Assembly: GCF_932526225.1 (NCBI RefSeq)
Contig: NC_064039.1
Coordinates: 16,546,639-16,610,638, forward strand
Direction of reading: 5' to 3'
Length of the DNA stretch: 64,000 nt
From: Nematostella vectensis
Taxonomy: Eukaryota; Cnidaria; Anthozoa; Actiniaria; Edwardsiidae
Part shown: positions 57,601-64,000 of the stretch, piece after piece
Position numbering within the stretch: the stretch's first letter is position 1
Layout: each line of letters starts with the position of its first letter
Program-made: the position numbers and the translations under genes
The notes under the pieces: generated by a model
Seen by the model: the letters and a program-made list of their open reading frames with translations, nothing else
Databases searched by the model: none
What the model was told of the DNA's origin: nothing

Positions 57601-59302
57601 AAGCATAAAAACTCTATTCGCAAGCAAATATTTTCTTTATGTTGTGGGATATAGCACCAATTCCAGATCAACACCATGAGTGTGCTGGAGAATGTTAAAA
57701 GTTCTGGTTTCTTATGCTCTAGGGTTCCGTTTACAGTTAGCTGCTACTCGGCCAAATACAGGATTATCAACAGGATCATCGCCGGCTGCAAGCAGGGCCA
57801 AGGAGGTAGATCGTTTGACGAGTTGTACAACAAAGAGCAGAGTGGCTACGAAGACAATGAGTATGATCCAGAAAATCCGGACAACTGCGTCGATAAAGTC
57901 GGCTTCCGGTACATCCGTAAGCAAGATGTGGAAAGCGCATTGATCGATTCCGCGCAGAAAGAAGGGTTCAGCACGAATTGTAAACTCAACGACAAGAGCT
58001 TGGTAGAAGCAGTTTGTGTACAGGGGGAACAAGGCTGGAGTAGCGCAAATATTGTTGTGAACTTGGCTAGACATGGCATCAAGGTCACAGAAGAAGAAGT
58101 TAAAGAAATTTTGCCAAACTGCCCACTTACTGATGAACAGAAACAGAAGGTTTGCTTCGAACGAAAGAAAAAAAGCAACGAAGAGATTGCCGAGGAAAAT
58201 GGTTTCCAACTTAAACAGGTACGTAATTATACCTTTTTCCTTACTTTGGTATAAACTTAGGAGCTCTATGAAAACCACGAATTGATTAAGTCTCTTATAA
58301 AGATTGTTATTATAAGTCTGCTCTTTTCGCGTATATCTTTATATCCCTAAAATAACGAGAGCGTATTCACTATCTCCAAAACAACATTTTCAGGTTTTTC
58401 TGGCGCAATGCACAATACAAATAGTGCTCCTTGACCCTAACACTCCCTAAAAGTTAAAGGCTTAAAAATAGCTAAATTATAGGTTCTTTGTAGCAGGGGG
58501 TAGGCCACTTGGTGGTGCGTGCTCAGCAATTTTTAAAGACATATATTAAGAATCCCCAAAGCAGTTTTTGTAATTTGTTACAGTTGGTTTACCACCCTGC
58601 TAAATATTTTTTTTAAAGTGCTTACACTAATGAGTCGGGTCACAGACAAAATTATTAAATAAATTACAAATGGTTGATAGACTGAGCTCGATAATCCCTA
58701 GGTTGAAGCCGTCACGTGTCCCTGGCCCCTAACGGAATTACAGAAACGAAGAGTGTGCTTGTACAGACACAGACTGAACAAAACCGACGCGTTTATCGCG
58801 GACAAGTTGAAGGTCGATGTCTCGCAAGTTGCTGCCGTCACTTGTCCCAGACCGAGTAAAGACTCATCCAAGAAGCACAGGCGTCGAGGTTAGTCTTGTG
58901 AAAATGTTCAATCGAGGTTTTACGGTGAATGTTTGTCTCGGCCATAGTTTTGTTGTTATTGTTTGCACAAAGCTATTATTAGACCGTGCCCCGTATTGAA
59001 TCAAAGATACAAATCATTTAAAAAGTCCCCCTAATAGCCATCCGAAGACCCATGACAAGTAAAAGACAAATGACAAGAATCAATTATACTCTTTTGCCTT
59101 TTTTATTAAATTAAAAAAAAACATCCTTTAAGCCACTGCCTTAGCTGTAACGGATCCTGTTGTGATACATGGAGTATATCCAATTTCTTCTTAAAAATCG
59201 GTCCAAAACGCCGCCGAGTAGGTGATAGAGGCAGCTTTGAATTTTTAATGATAAAAGCTATGTAATAAGGGCTTGGATTGTTTTTGTTTTATTGCAGGTT
59301 GA
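36624..59302 (+). CDS. Gene 2: secreted helical protein, 11 exons
   Basis: Exons: 36624-36852, 37300-37353, 38437-38655, 40487-40641, 48498-48683, 50855-51206, 52230-52381, 52461-52675, 57723-58218, 58702-58888, 59298-59302 (stop TGA). All junction phases agree (1,1,1,0,0,1,0,2,0,1), giving 749 residues. Residues 1-25 are a signal peptide ([16 protein letters not shown]), then a basic/acidic linker. Hydrophobic helices lie at about 95-130 ([19 protein letters not shown]) and about 240-265. Residues about 335-398 hold four Lys/Gly-rich [16 protein letters not shown]-type repeats. Charged helical segments follow. The C-terminal about 150 residues are three units with paired Cys and a VCxxR...IAE...V..VTCP pattern, like disulphide-pinned helix-turn-helix repeats. 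Architecture is reminiscent of cephalotoxin-like or other helical membrane-active secreted proteins, but I do not firmly recognise the family. Introns carry retroelements and five arrays. Confidence 0.82.
39999..40024 (+). ncRNA. Partial hammerhead-ribozyme-like core
   Basis: CTGAAGA at 39999-40005 fits the hammerhead CUGANGA core. It is followed by a perfect 5-bp stem II (gtctt 40007-40011 with aagac 40016-40020, loop ataa) and GAAA at 40021-40024. I cannot draw a convincing stem I or stem III with a UH cleavage site, so it may be a relic. It lies in intron 3 of gene 2, next to a ~30-bp tandem duplication (gattaccagtttttggcg). Confidence 0.4.
40642..41001 (+). repeat. 72-bp tandem array made from the end and donor of exon 4 of gene 2
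   Basis: Five extra copies of a 72-bp unit follow exon 4. Each has the last 60 coding bases of that exon (40582-40641) plus 12 intronic bases gtatgatccatg. GT donors recur at 40642, 40714, 40786, 40858, 40930 and 41002. Any donor but the first would include gta-tga, an in-frame stop, so only 40642 keeps the protein open. Confidence 0.92.
41003..43400. other. Intron 4 of gene 2: E1 fragment, otherwise no recognised feature
   Basis: 41007-41035 is another E1 end (actgcctaaaggcggagc). A 55-codon ATG frame at 41346-41513 and a 69-codon one at 42744-42953 have coding-like composition but no recognised domain, and I do not call them genes. Confidence 0.5.
43407..43547. mobile_element. ~140-bp near-palindromic element (hairpin MITE type)
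   Basis: The left arm ttattaaccgagcgcgagg...aggtccgtac...agaccgaggtct is matched by the right arm read in reverse complement (agaccgaggtct, gtacggacc, gcgaggttaataa). The centre also folds (ggcctgaggcc). No coding capacity. Confidence 0.65.
43830..45230 (-). pseudogene. Penelope-like element, copy 1: RT only, broken
   Basis: Minus-strand frames 45148-44432, 44422-44198 and 44184 to about 43880 together cover a Penelope-like RT. Motifs are [65 protein letters not shown] and the catalytic [10 protein letters not shown], then [15 protein letters not shown] and [16 protein letters not shown]. At least two frameshifts separate the pieces. Similarity ends after RMPNVGIS, so the GIY-YIG endonuclease is missing. 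The element lies antisense in intron 4 of gene 2. Confidence 0.78.
45336..45378 (-). ncRNA. Hammerhead ribozyme-like motif in Penelope-like terminal repeat
   Basis: On the minus strand: stem I ATCTC (45378-45374), core CTGATAA (45373-45367), stem II GTGG-GCAA-CCAC (45366-45355, a GNRA tetraloop), GAA (45354-45352), a 3-bp stem III ACA-GGCT-TGT (45351-45342), A at 45341 as the cleavage-site base, then stem I GAGAT (45340-45336), complementary to ATCTC. This is the minimal type I layout with a very short stem III that is known in Penelope-like elements. The core differs from CUGANGA at one position (A instead of G8), which should impair self-cleavage. Confidence 0.65.
45494..46060 (-). pseudogene. 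GIY-YIG endonuclease of Penelope-like copy 2
   Basis: The minus-strand frame ends at TGA 45494-45496. It has the linker [19 protein letters not shown], the GIY-YIG core ([18 protein letters not shown] with catalytic Arg region), [14 protein letters not shown] (conserved Glu region) and a Cys pair in CNLCLKEKL. An in-frame TGA lies just upstream of [10 protein letters not shown] (about 45900). In this family the domain nicks target DNA for priming. Confidence 0.75.
46061..47310 (-). pseudogene. Reverse transcriptase of Penelope-like copy 2, catalytic deletion
   Basis: The order is [17 protein letters not shown] (then stop), [28 protein letters not shown]-like block, [27 protein letters not shown], then [15 protein letters not shown]. 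The second catalytic Asp and several following residues are deleted (copy 1 keeps YRDDGLA). It continues [11 protein letters not shown] and ends at TAA 46295-46297; the same frame then resumes with SDKETF-type sequence. A frameshift lies near 46850. Confidence 0.78.
47464..47542 (-). mobile_element. Short Penelope-like RT fragment (third copy)
   Basis: About 79 bases nearly identical to 46914-46992 of copy 2, in the same orientation (cacaaaacg-rich Ile/Thr/Lys codons of the [16 protein letters not shown] region). It starts at the outer edge of copy 2 and ends abruptly at ttaccagcaagg. Confidence 0.75.
47543..48815 (+). repeat. ~100-bp direct repeats bracketing the 54-bp array and exon 5
   Basis: 47543-47646 and 48713-48815 share ttaccagcaaggaatc, gtcagtagagatacagttca, aaccatgaacgcgtaagcac and the start of the 47-bp unit (gataccatgtgtggaagtca). 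They flank the splice-acceptor array and exon 5 of gene 2, which suggests a segmental duplication of this stretch. Confidence 0.8.
47803..48497 (+). repeat. 54-bp array, 13 copies, each containing the exon 5 splice acceptor
   Basis: The unit has a branch-point-like attagtaac, a pyrimidine-rich gttgtcttat, ccgacag and the exon start acgata. The last copy provides the real acceptor of exon 5 (AG at 48496-48497, exon from 48498). Copies are nearly identical; one has cctacag in place of ccgacag. The unit is 18 codons long and open in the frame of exon 5 ([18 protein letters not shown]), so use of an upstream acceptor would add 18-residue repeats in frame. Confidence 0.93.
48816..50345. other. Intron 5 of gene 2, no recognised feature
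   Basis: AT-rich intronic sequence with no recognised gene or mobile element. Confidence 0.5.
50353..50700 (+). repeat. 47-bp intronic minisatellite
   Basis: About seven copies of a unit with accatgtgtgtaagtcagg, gcgtaagcacttta and ttgaagg. Related single copies lie at about 47610 and 48785-48860. Each unit contains GTAAGT, a donor-like hexamer. Confidence 0.92.
51012..51206 (+). repeat. Coding minisatellite in exon 6 with four in-frame splice donors
   Basis: Four imperfect units encode (S/L)FKKGL(S/T)...GLATVG-type peptides. Each ends in G|GTAAG: donors at 51063, 51114, 51156 and 51207, spaced 51, 42 and 51 bases, all phase 1. The next exon starts with GC at 52230 and completes a Gly codon whichever donor is used. 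Products with one to four repeats are therefore possible without a frameshift. Confidence 0.88.
51580..52170 (+). repeat. 21-bp minisatellite filling intron 6
   Basis: About 28 copies of ctggcttgacctgataatgta with scattered substitutions, occupying most of the intron between the exon 6 donor and the exon 7 acceptor. Confidence 0.95.
52688..53333 (+). repeat. (TATG)n microsatellite just after the exon 8 donor
   Basis: About 160 uninterrupted TATG tetramers starting 12 bases after the exon 8 donor at 52676. It is long and very pure, so it is probably highly variable in length. Confidence 0.98.
53940..54640 (-). pseudogene. RNase H of copy 2, degraded
   Basis: The 54134-53817 frame keeps [16 protein letters not shown] and [12 protein letters not shown]; the upstream parts, matching the copy 1 RNase H core at about 54140-54420, are in broken frames. 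The frame 54626-54423 carries the region between RT and RNase H ([15 protein letters not shown]). Confidence 0.7.
54650..55400 (-). pseudogene. Reverse transcriptase of copy 2, frameshifted
   Basis: Visible blocks are [13 protein letters not shown], the catalytic [11 protein letters not shown] (in frame 55040-54810), [19 protein letters not shown] and, in another frame, the N-terminal [19 protein letters not shown] followed by PLGVVPKK. These match the DIRS/Ngaro RT pattern. At least one frameshift lies near 55050. Confidence 0.72.
55401..56394 (-). pseudogene. Gag-like protein of copy 2, frameshifted
   Basis: Begins at ATG 56394 ([19 protein letters not shown]), then Ser/Thr/Pro-rich sequence, and moves to another frame with [15 protein letters not shown] and [13 protein letters not shown]. 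Near 55500 a Cys/His cluster ([16 protein letters not shown] and [14 protein letters not shown]) appears in yet another frame, as expected for the nucleic-acid-binding end of gag. Confidence 0.68.
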
Positions 59303-59362
59303 CAGAAAAGTCAAGAAATTGCTTTTATGGTGTCAATCTAAACAAAAGCTATTTTAAATAAA
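58702..59362 (+). other. Alternative 3' end region of gene 2
   Basis: Exon 10 (58702-58888) ends CGA-G|GTTAG. Unspliced, the frame reads Gly-stop (ggt tag). Spliced to 59298, it also reads Gly-stop (g|gt tga). If exon 10 is skipped, exon 9 (phase 0) joins 59298 in phase 0 and encodes 19 further residues ([19 protein letters not shown]). AATAAA lies at 59357-59362. Confidence 0.6.
59357..59362 (+). terminator. Polyadenylation signal of gene 2
   Basis: AATAAA 55 bases after the stop at 59300-59302, within the terminal exon that begins at 59298. Confidence 0.7.
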
Positions 59363-59427
59363 GTGCAGAAATATAAACACAAGTTATTTTCGAACGAAAC
59401 CAGGGATTGGTCCAGGGGTTCCAATAG

Positions 59428-59519
59428 ATGTATTTGTGTGTGCGTGCGTGTGCGTGTGCGTCTGTGTATGTGCGTGTGCGTGTGCGTCTGTGTGTGTGCG
59501 TGTGTGTTTGTGTGTGTTG
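59428..59519 (+). repeat. GT/GC-rich dinucleotide-like repeat
   Basis: Alternating tgtgtg and tgcgtg runs, which give short spurious Cys/Val frames. Confidence 0.9.
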
Positions 59520-59953
59520 GGGGAATGTTGCAGCCGAATTTTAAGAAAGGGTGTAACCGGATTTATAGTTGCTTCGGGATTTTTCTCAGAATTACGAGGG
59601 GTGGGGCCTGCGCTGTCAACTTCTAGCTCCGCCCTTGAGAACTGATCTATAATATACAGTGGTATATTTTAATGGAAAGTAATGAACATCTTTGTTTAGC
59701 CCTTTTATAAAATCTTCCACAAACACCCCATTGTTAACCACTGAAACTAAAGAGAGGGCTGTAACATGATACAAGTGCTCATAATGCCCTTTTGTTTATA
59801 GATTGATAGATCAACACTGATAAATGAAACCCTTAAAAAGATCATCGATTCATTGAATTACCTAAATGGCCTGAATACCTTATATTTTTCGCATGAGCGC
59901 TCGATACATATTCATTACAACATCAATCCAGTGGTCTCAAAATGGAGGTGTTT

Positions 59954-59987
59954 TGTAAAGCACTGTGATGCTTCACAGTGCTTTACA
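59954..59987. repeat. Perfect 15-bp hairpin
   Basis: tgtaaagcactgtga (59954-59968) pairs with tcacagtgctttaca (59973-59987) across a 4-base loop. Function unknown; it is shorter than an animal miRNA precursor. Confidence 0.8.
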
Positions 59988-60084
59988 GTCAGGCGTCGAA
60001 CAGTACCAATGCCACCAGTAAGAGGTTATCATTCATTTGACTCGCATTGCTTAGAGCTTGACACACTGTTGTTGTTCTTGCAAC

Positions 60085-60202
60085 GGCAACAACACTGTAC
60101 AGTTACGGTAACGGTACGTTACACGCAAACAAGTAAGGCCGCAAACAGAACAACACTGTGCAGTTGAAAAGGTACATTGCACGCAAGCAACTAAGGCCAC
60201 AT
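60085..60202 (+). repeat. Imperfect ~55-bp direct duplication
   Basis: acaacactgtacagtt...acgcaaacaagtaaggcc is repeated as acaacactgtgcagtt...acgcaagcaactaaggcc immediately downstream. Confidence 0.7.
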
Positions 60203-60224
60203 AAAAAAAGGAGTTTGTGGTCGC

Positions 60225-60428
60225 TACCCTGTGTACTTATTTTTTCTATAAAAGCTCGTGAGATATGGCAAATCTTCGTCATCTTCTGTGTATTTTTTAT
60301 AAAAGCTCGTGAGATTAGCGAGATCTTCGTCAACCTCTGTTTTGTTTTTTTTTCTATGAAGGCTCGTGAGATATGACGAGATTTTCGTCATCCTCTGTGT
60401 TGTTTTCTTCTATAAAAGCTCTTGAGAT
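60225..60428 (+). repeat. ~57-bp start-region array upstream of gene 3
   Basis: About four units of the family at 35981-36620: TATAAAAGCTCGTGAGAT, then atggcgagatcttcgtca-type sequence and cctctgtgt plus a T-run. The last unit runs into the ATG at 60429; TATAAAAG at 60411-60418 is only 11 bases before that ATG, so a TATA-driven start there would fall after it. Earlier units (near 60247 and 60296) are better placed as promoters, if any are used. Confidence 0.8.
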
Positions 60429-62747
60429 ATGGCGAGATCATCTTCCCGCTTAATGGTCATTCTCTGTGTTCTCCTTCTTCTGCAAGAATTCGGGCAGGCG
60501 AGGTTCGCTCATGGACCGGCGGGTAGGCCATTATCAAGGAAGGAAACGTCGAGGGACGATGGCGGGGATGGTACGCCTGTAAAAGACGACATCGAAGAAG
60601 AGGAAATAGTAGATGAGGACGAGAGATCAGTGAAATAGGCCCATCATGAGTCAGGTGCGGTCAAACAATCAGCCCAAATGCAAAATGTTATGTGTAATAA
60701 AGTCATTCACATTACTGGCCCTTAGGAGAAATTTTCCAGGTTGGTAAAGTTTTTGGAAATGATTACCTGAATGGCAATAATTTAGAGAAAAAGTTTTTTT
60801 TACACATTTTCCCAGTAAAGCAAAATTTCCTGAAGGAAATCGTTTTTTGTTTTGTTTTAAATACTGGATGTCATATTGATGTTGCAAAGTTCCTTACAAT
60901 TAAAGATTTTCCGAAATTGTATTAATTTGTTTAATATGGTGCAATTTCTAAAATTGGATAATTCAAAATATTGTTTACATAGTTTCATTTTGGTTAAGCA
61001 ATTTTGGGTTAATTTGTCTTTACCTAAGTTGGTAAGTACACTAGCGAAAAAAAATTATTGGCAAATTTGGAAGACCAACGAAAGCTATAATGAAGGATCG
61101 ATCTTGTTAATAATGAGGGAACGAGCTTGATTCGTTTTATCGTTCATAAACGATCTTGTCACATGTGGACAATCGGAAAACGTTTCTTGAAATTCGGAAA
61201 GATCGTTCCCTTCAAATTCGGAAAAATCGGAATATCATTCTCTTGAATTTCGGAAAAATCAAATTCAAAATACATGACAATTTACAGTGTCGCAATCGAT
61301 CAGTTTGAGCCGTATGCAAACTAAGAATTAAGCGAGTCTACTTTTCTGGTCTTTGCAAATTACAACATGGCGACGGCCATTTAAGTAAATGACTATTACC
61401 CCGAAGAGAGCAACACAAATCCTCACTTTTTTAGTTAGTGGTATAATTGTGTGTGGCATATCGGGAGAAAAAAATGAGAACACGTGACAGTTAACAGTGG
61501 CACAATTGATCTGGTGCAAAAGAGAAGAAAGCGAGTCAGCCTTTGAACTTTACTTCTCTCTGCAAAACAGGAACTCGTCTATGGCTTTGCTTGTTATTAG
61601 ACTGTTAGCGGTCTTTCCTTTGGAAAAACGATCTTAAAAATCGGAAGAACGTTCTCGCCCTCGAGTTTTAGCCTCGGTGATGAGCGATATTAAAAGGAAG
61701 AACGATCTTTTATCTTCGGAAAAACGATCCTGCCTTCGGTAGAACGATATTGACTACGGAGGAACGATCCTGAAAAATCGGAGATCATTCCTCGCAGAAA
61801 CCAGATATCGTTCTGGGGCCGGTTGCGCAAAGCCTGGATAAGTCTTATCCACCGTCTAAATCCTTTTACAGCGTATAAAAGGTATCCAAGTAGGGTGATT
61901 CGGTTGCACAAAGCCCGAATAAAAGTTATCCAGCGGTTAAAGTTATCCGGATGATAGAGGTCGGATAAAATCTTATCCACCGAATAAATGTGAAGAAAAA
62001 ACAAGATGGCGTCATGCTTTCAAAATTTTTTGTCAGAATTTAGATTAATTTTAGACGCAGTGAAAGTTGAAACACATGCAAACGACGAATTTTACTGTTG
62101 GTAAATTTACAATGAACTACGAACTTACATGTAGCTTTTGCAGGACTGGAATCAAACTATATTGTCCGTTTTGTCGAGAAATGTGACTCCCAAAAAAGGG
62201 AGGAAGCTAAACACTATCCCCTGTGATCATTTAATGATTTACATGCACTTTGCCTCGATAAACTGTTTGTTTTCTGGCACTTTTAGTAGCTTTTTCAACG
62301 GCCGCCATTTTGTTTGAAGGAAAGACAGCGCGCGCTTTGCATATTTACCATGGAAACGAGAAGCCATTTAGTGGTAAATGATGGCGATTCAGCGGATAGT
62401 TATCCAGCCTTCTATCCAGGCTTTGTGCATCGCTAGTTTATGGCCGGATAACTATTCGCTTGATAGGGATTTTATCCGGCAGTTAGCGCCTATCCGGCGG
62501 ATTACTTATCCAGGCTTTGTGCAACCGGCCCCTGAATATCCTAAAACACTTATCACTTAATCCAGGAACAAAATATGTTATTAATTTTGGCTTTTGTTTT
62601 TTATCTCGATACTTGCTCTATAAGTAGCAAACAATACAAGGTTCTACAGTAAGGGTTTTATTAAACGTTCTAATAATCATAATGTCTTAACAGGATTGAG
62701 CCATTTGAAGCCACAGAAAACCAAAGAAGAAACGCCAGGAAACAAAG
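60429..62747 (+). CDS. Gene 3: paralogue of gene 2, first two exons (3' partial)
   Basis: Exon 1 starts at ATG 60429 with a signal peptide nearly identical to that of gene 2 ([20 protein letters not shown]) and a similar basic then acidic linker (PLSRKETSRD, DDIEEEE). Exon 2 (62694-62747) encodes LSHLKPQKTKEETPGNK, matching exon 2 of gene 2, with the same phase and length (54 bases). It ends AG|GCAATC where gene 2 has AG|GTAATA. The exon 1 donor is unclear: AG|GTGCGG at 60653 has the right phase, but in-frame TAG 60636-60638 precedes it; G|GTACGC near 60570 is an alternative. Later exons lie beyond the window. It may be a pseudogene. Confidence 0.6.
61140..61800. repeat. Dispersed short repeats around cggaa and cgatc motifs
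   Basis: Clusters of ttcggaaaaatcg, aaaacgatc and aacgatcctg blocks at 61140-61265 and 61615-61800, with similar sequence between them (gcgagtc, cactttt). They look like an imperfect duplication; no gene recognised. Confidence 0.45.
61815..62532. mobile_element. 718-bp MITE-like element with ~30-bp terminal inverted repeats
   Basis: The left end ggggccggttgcgcaaagcc followed by tggataagt is matched at the right end in reverse complement (acttatcca, then ggctttgtgcaaccggcccc). Many sub-terminal ttatcc and ggataa motifs lie inside both ends. No transposase frame is present. The ends resemble those of cut-and-paste DNA transposons, but I cannot assign a superfamily. It lies in intron 1 of gene 3. 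Confidence 0.8.
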
Positions 62748-64000
62748 GCAATCCGAGAAACTTTATACAGTATGCTAAGTTTTTCCGGCTTAAAATATAC
62801 AGGGCAGAATAACTCAATGGTGATTGGTCAAGAGCGAGGGCATTTTTGCTTGAGGGCAAATTTACTTTGCTGCGATTGGACGCACGCACGCGCTGAATTT
62901 AGCTCTTTCATATTATAGATATACTACTTATGAAATGCTGGACCTCCTCCCAATCACTGATTCTTTTGCAGCTTAACAAAATAATATCGCTGATATTTTA
63001 GTTTTATATATTAACAGTGCTCTGTGTAGCTTCATTTGATAGACAACTGATACTGAACAGATATTTCCTATTTTACATTTCTATAATCAAATAATCTAAC
63101 ATATATGTGCCTTGCCATGTACAGCATACTTAGTTTTTTTTTGTTGAGTACAGCTTTGAAGATTAAGAGACTTCAGCAGATGTTTGTGACAAGAGAGCCC
63201 ATTATTTTGCACCCAAAAATACTTATGATTAAAATTTTCGTCCATTTTTAAAACACAGTACAGGTACAGGTACCAAATTGCTGGAAGATTCAACTACAAA
63301 TCTTTGTGAATACAAATATTATAATTCCCTATCCTTTTCCTACTTCAGTCTAACAGCACAGTTATATCATTCTTAAATGTTAACCTCCCAGTTAAAACCC
63401 CAGACAAAGTTGGCATAGATAAGAAAAGAGAAATCCCATTTGACAGCATCCATTAAGGAGGGGGAGGGCTTCTCCTAAAACAGTCAGATGGGGTTGTTTG
63501 TCCTATCTTAAGTGTATGAAATTATCTTAATTACTTTTCCTTAGGGAGTGTTCAAAATGCTTAGAGAAAGAAATTGCTTGACCACACCTAATGTGCTACC
63601 TTAGGGGGGTAGGAATTACTGACCACACCCAAAGTGTTATCCCTTAGAGTTGAGATTGATCGTCCCCTTCTGTTCCTATGGGAGTCTCTTTGCGTAAATG
63701 GGTATGGTAAACAACAATTTTACCCAATAGCAGATATGGCGAAGACGCAGAAATGTAGGTTCTGAATAAACTTGAATGTATCTATTTTATAATATCTTAA
63801 ATGCATAAAGAATGCTGAATAGCGAATCAAATTATTGCTACTCATAAGTAGCTTGAATCCCACAAAAGAATAAAGTCACAGTTTTGTTTATTTTAATTGC
63901 TAAAATTTTAGAGCAGTATAAACCAAACATCAAAAATATTTTTCCCAGGGGAAGAATGCAGATTGATTGAAAAGGAAAAACATATTTTAAAGGGAAGAAA
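62748..64000. other. Intron 2 of gene 3, nothing recognised
   Basis: AT-rich sequence. I searched for the equivalent of exon 3 of gene 2 (GW-SALFKG start) and did not find it, so that exon is probably beyond the window end or lost. Confidence 0.5.

Noticed and set aside
59954-59987. MicroRNA precursor
   Set aside because: A 15-bp stem with a 4-base loop is too short for a typical animal pre-miRNA.

Overview
This is AT-rich animal nuclear DNA. It has spliced genes with GT-AG (and two probable GC-AG) introns, AATAAA polyadenylation signals, minisatellites, and a retroelement mix of BEL/Pao, DIRS/Ngaro-type, Penelope-like with GIY-YIG, and L1/Tx1-like LINE. That mix, plus an EGF-rich secreted protein and a secreted helical protein family, suggests a marine invertebrate. 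A cnidarian (anthozoan such as a sea anemone or coral) is most likely, but this is inference. All gene models below were assembled by hand from splice sites and reading-frame phase.

Layout. 1-4197 (+): 3' end of a secreted EGF-repeat gene ending in a lysine/aspartate-rich polyampholyte tail, with two minisatellites in its introns. 4323-6480: spacer with a ~38-bp tandem repeat and a perfect hairpin. 6480-11310 (+): a dead LINE. 11580-11978: (CTTCCT)n. 12000-14905: interspersed repeats. 14906-17439 (-): 5'-truncated tyrosine-recombinase retrotransposon (copy 1). 19297-25000 (-): a BEL/Pao LTR element whose three long frames are separated by one in-frame stop and one homopolymer frameshift. 25298-27463: a foldback element with long inverted arms. 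27800-34800: overlapping copies of several non-autonomous repeat families.

36624-59302 (+): an 11-exon gene for a secreted, largely helical protein of about 749 residues (here called gene 2). Phases agree at every junction, across introns that hold two Penelope-like copies and a second tyrosine-recombinase element. 60429-62747 and beyond (+): the first two exons of a neighbouring paralogue (gene 3), which runs out of the window.

The most unusual signal is in gene 2. Four minisatellites sit on exon edges and contain them: the start-codon region (also in gene 3), the donor of exon 4 (72-bp unit), the acceptor of exon 5 (54-bp unit, 13 copies, open in frame) and the donor of exon 6 (51/42/51-bp units inside the coding exon). 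The last two arrays keep the reading frame, so alternative splice-site choice could change the number of peptide repeats without a frameshift. A hammerhead-ribozyme-like fold lies in the terminal region of one Penelope-like copy, and a partial hammerhead core lies in intron 3 of gene 2.
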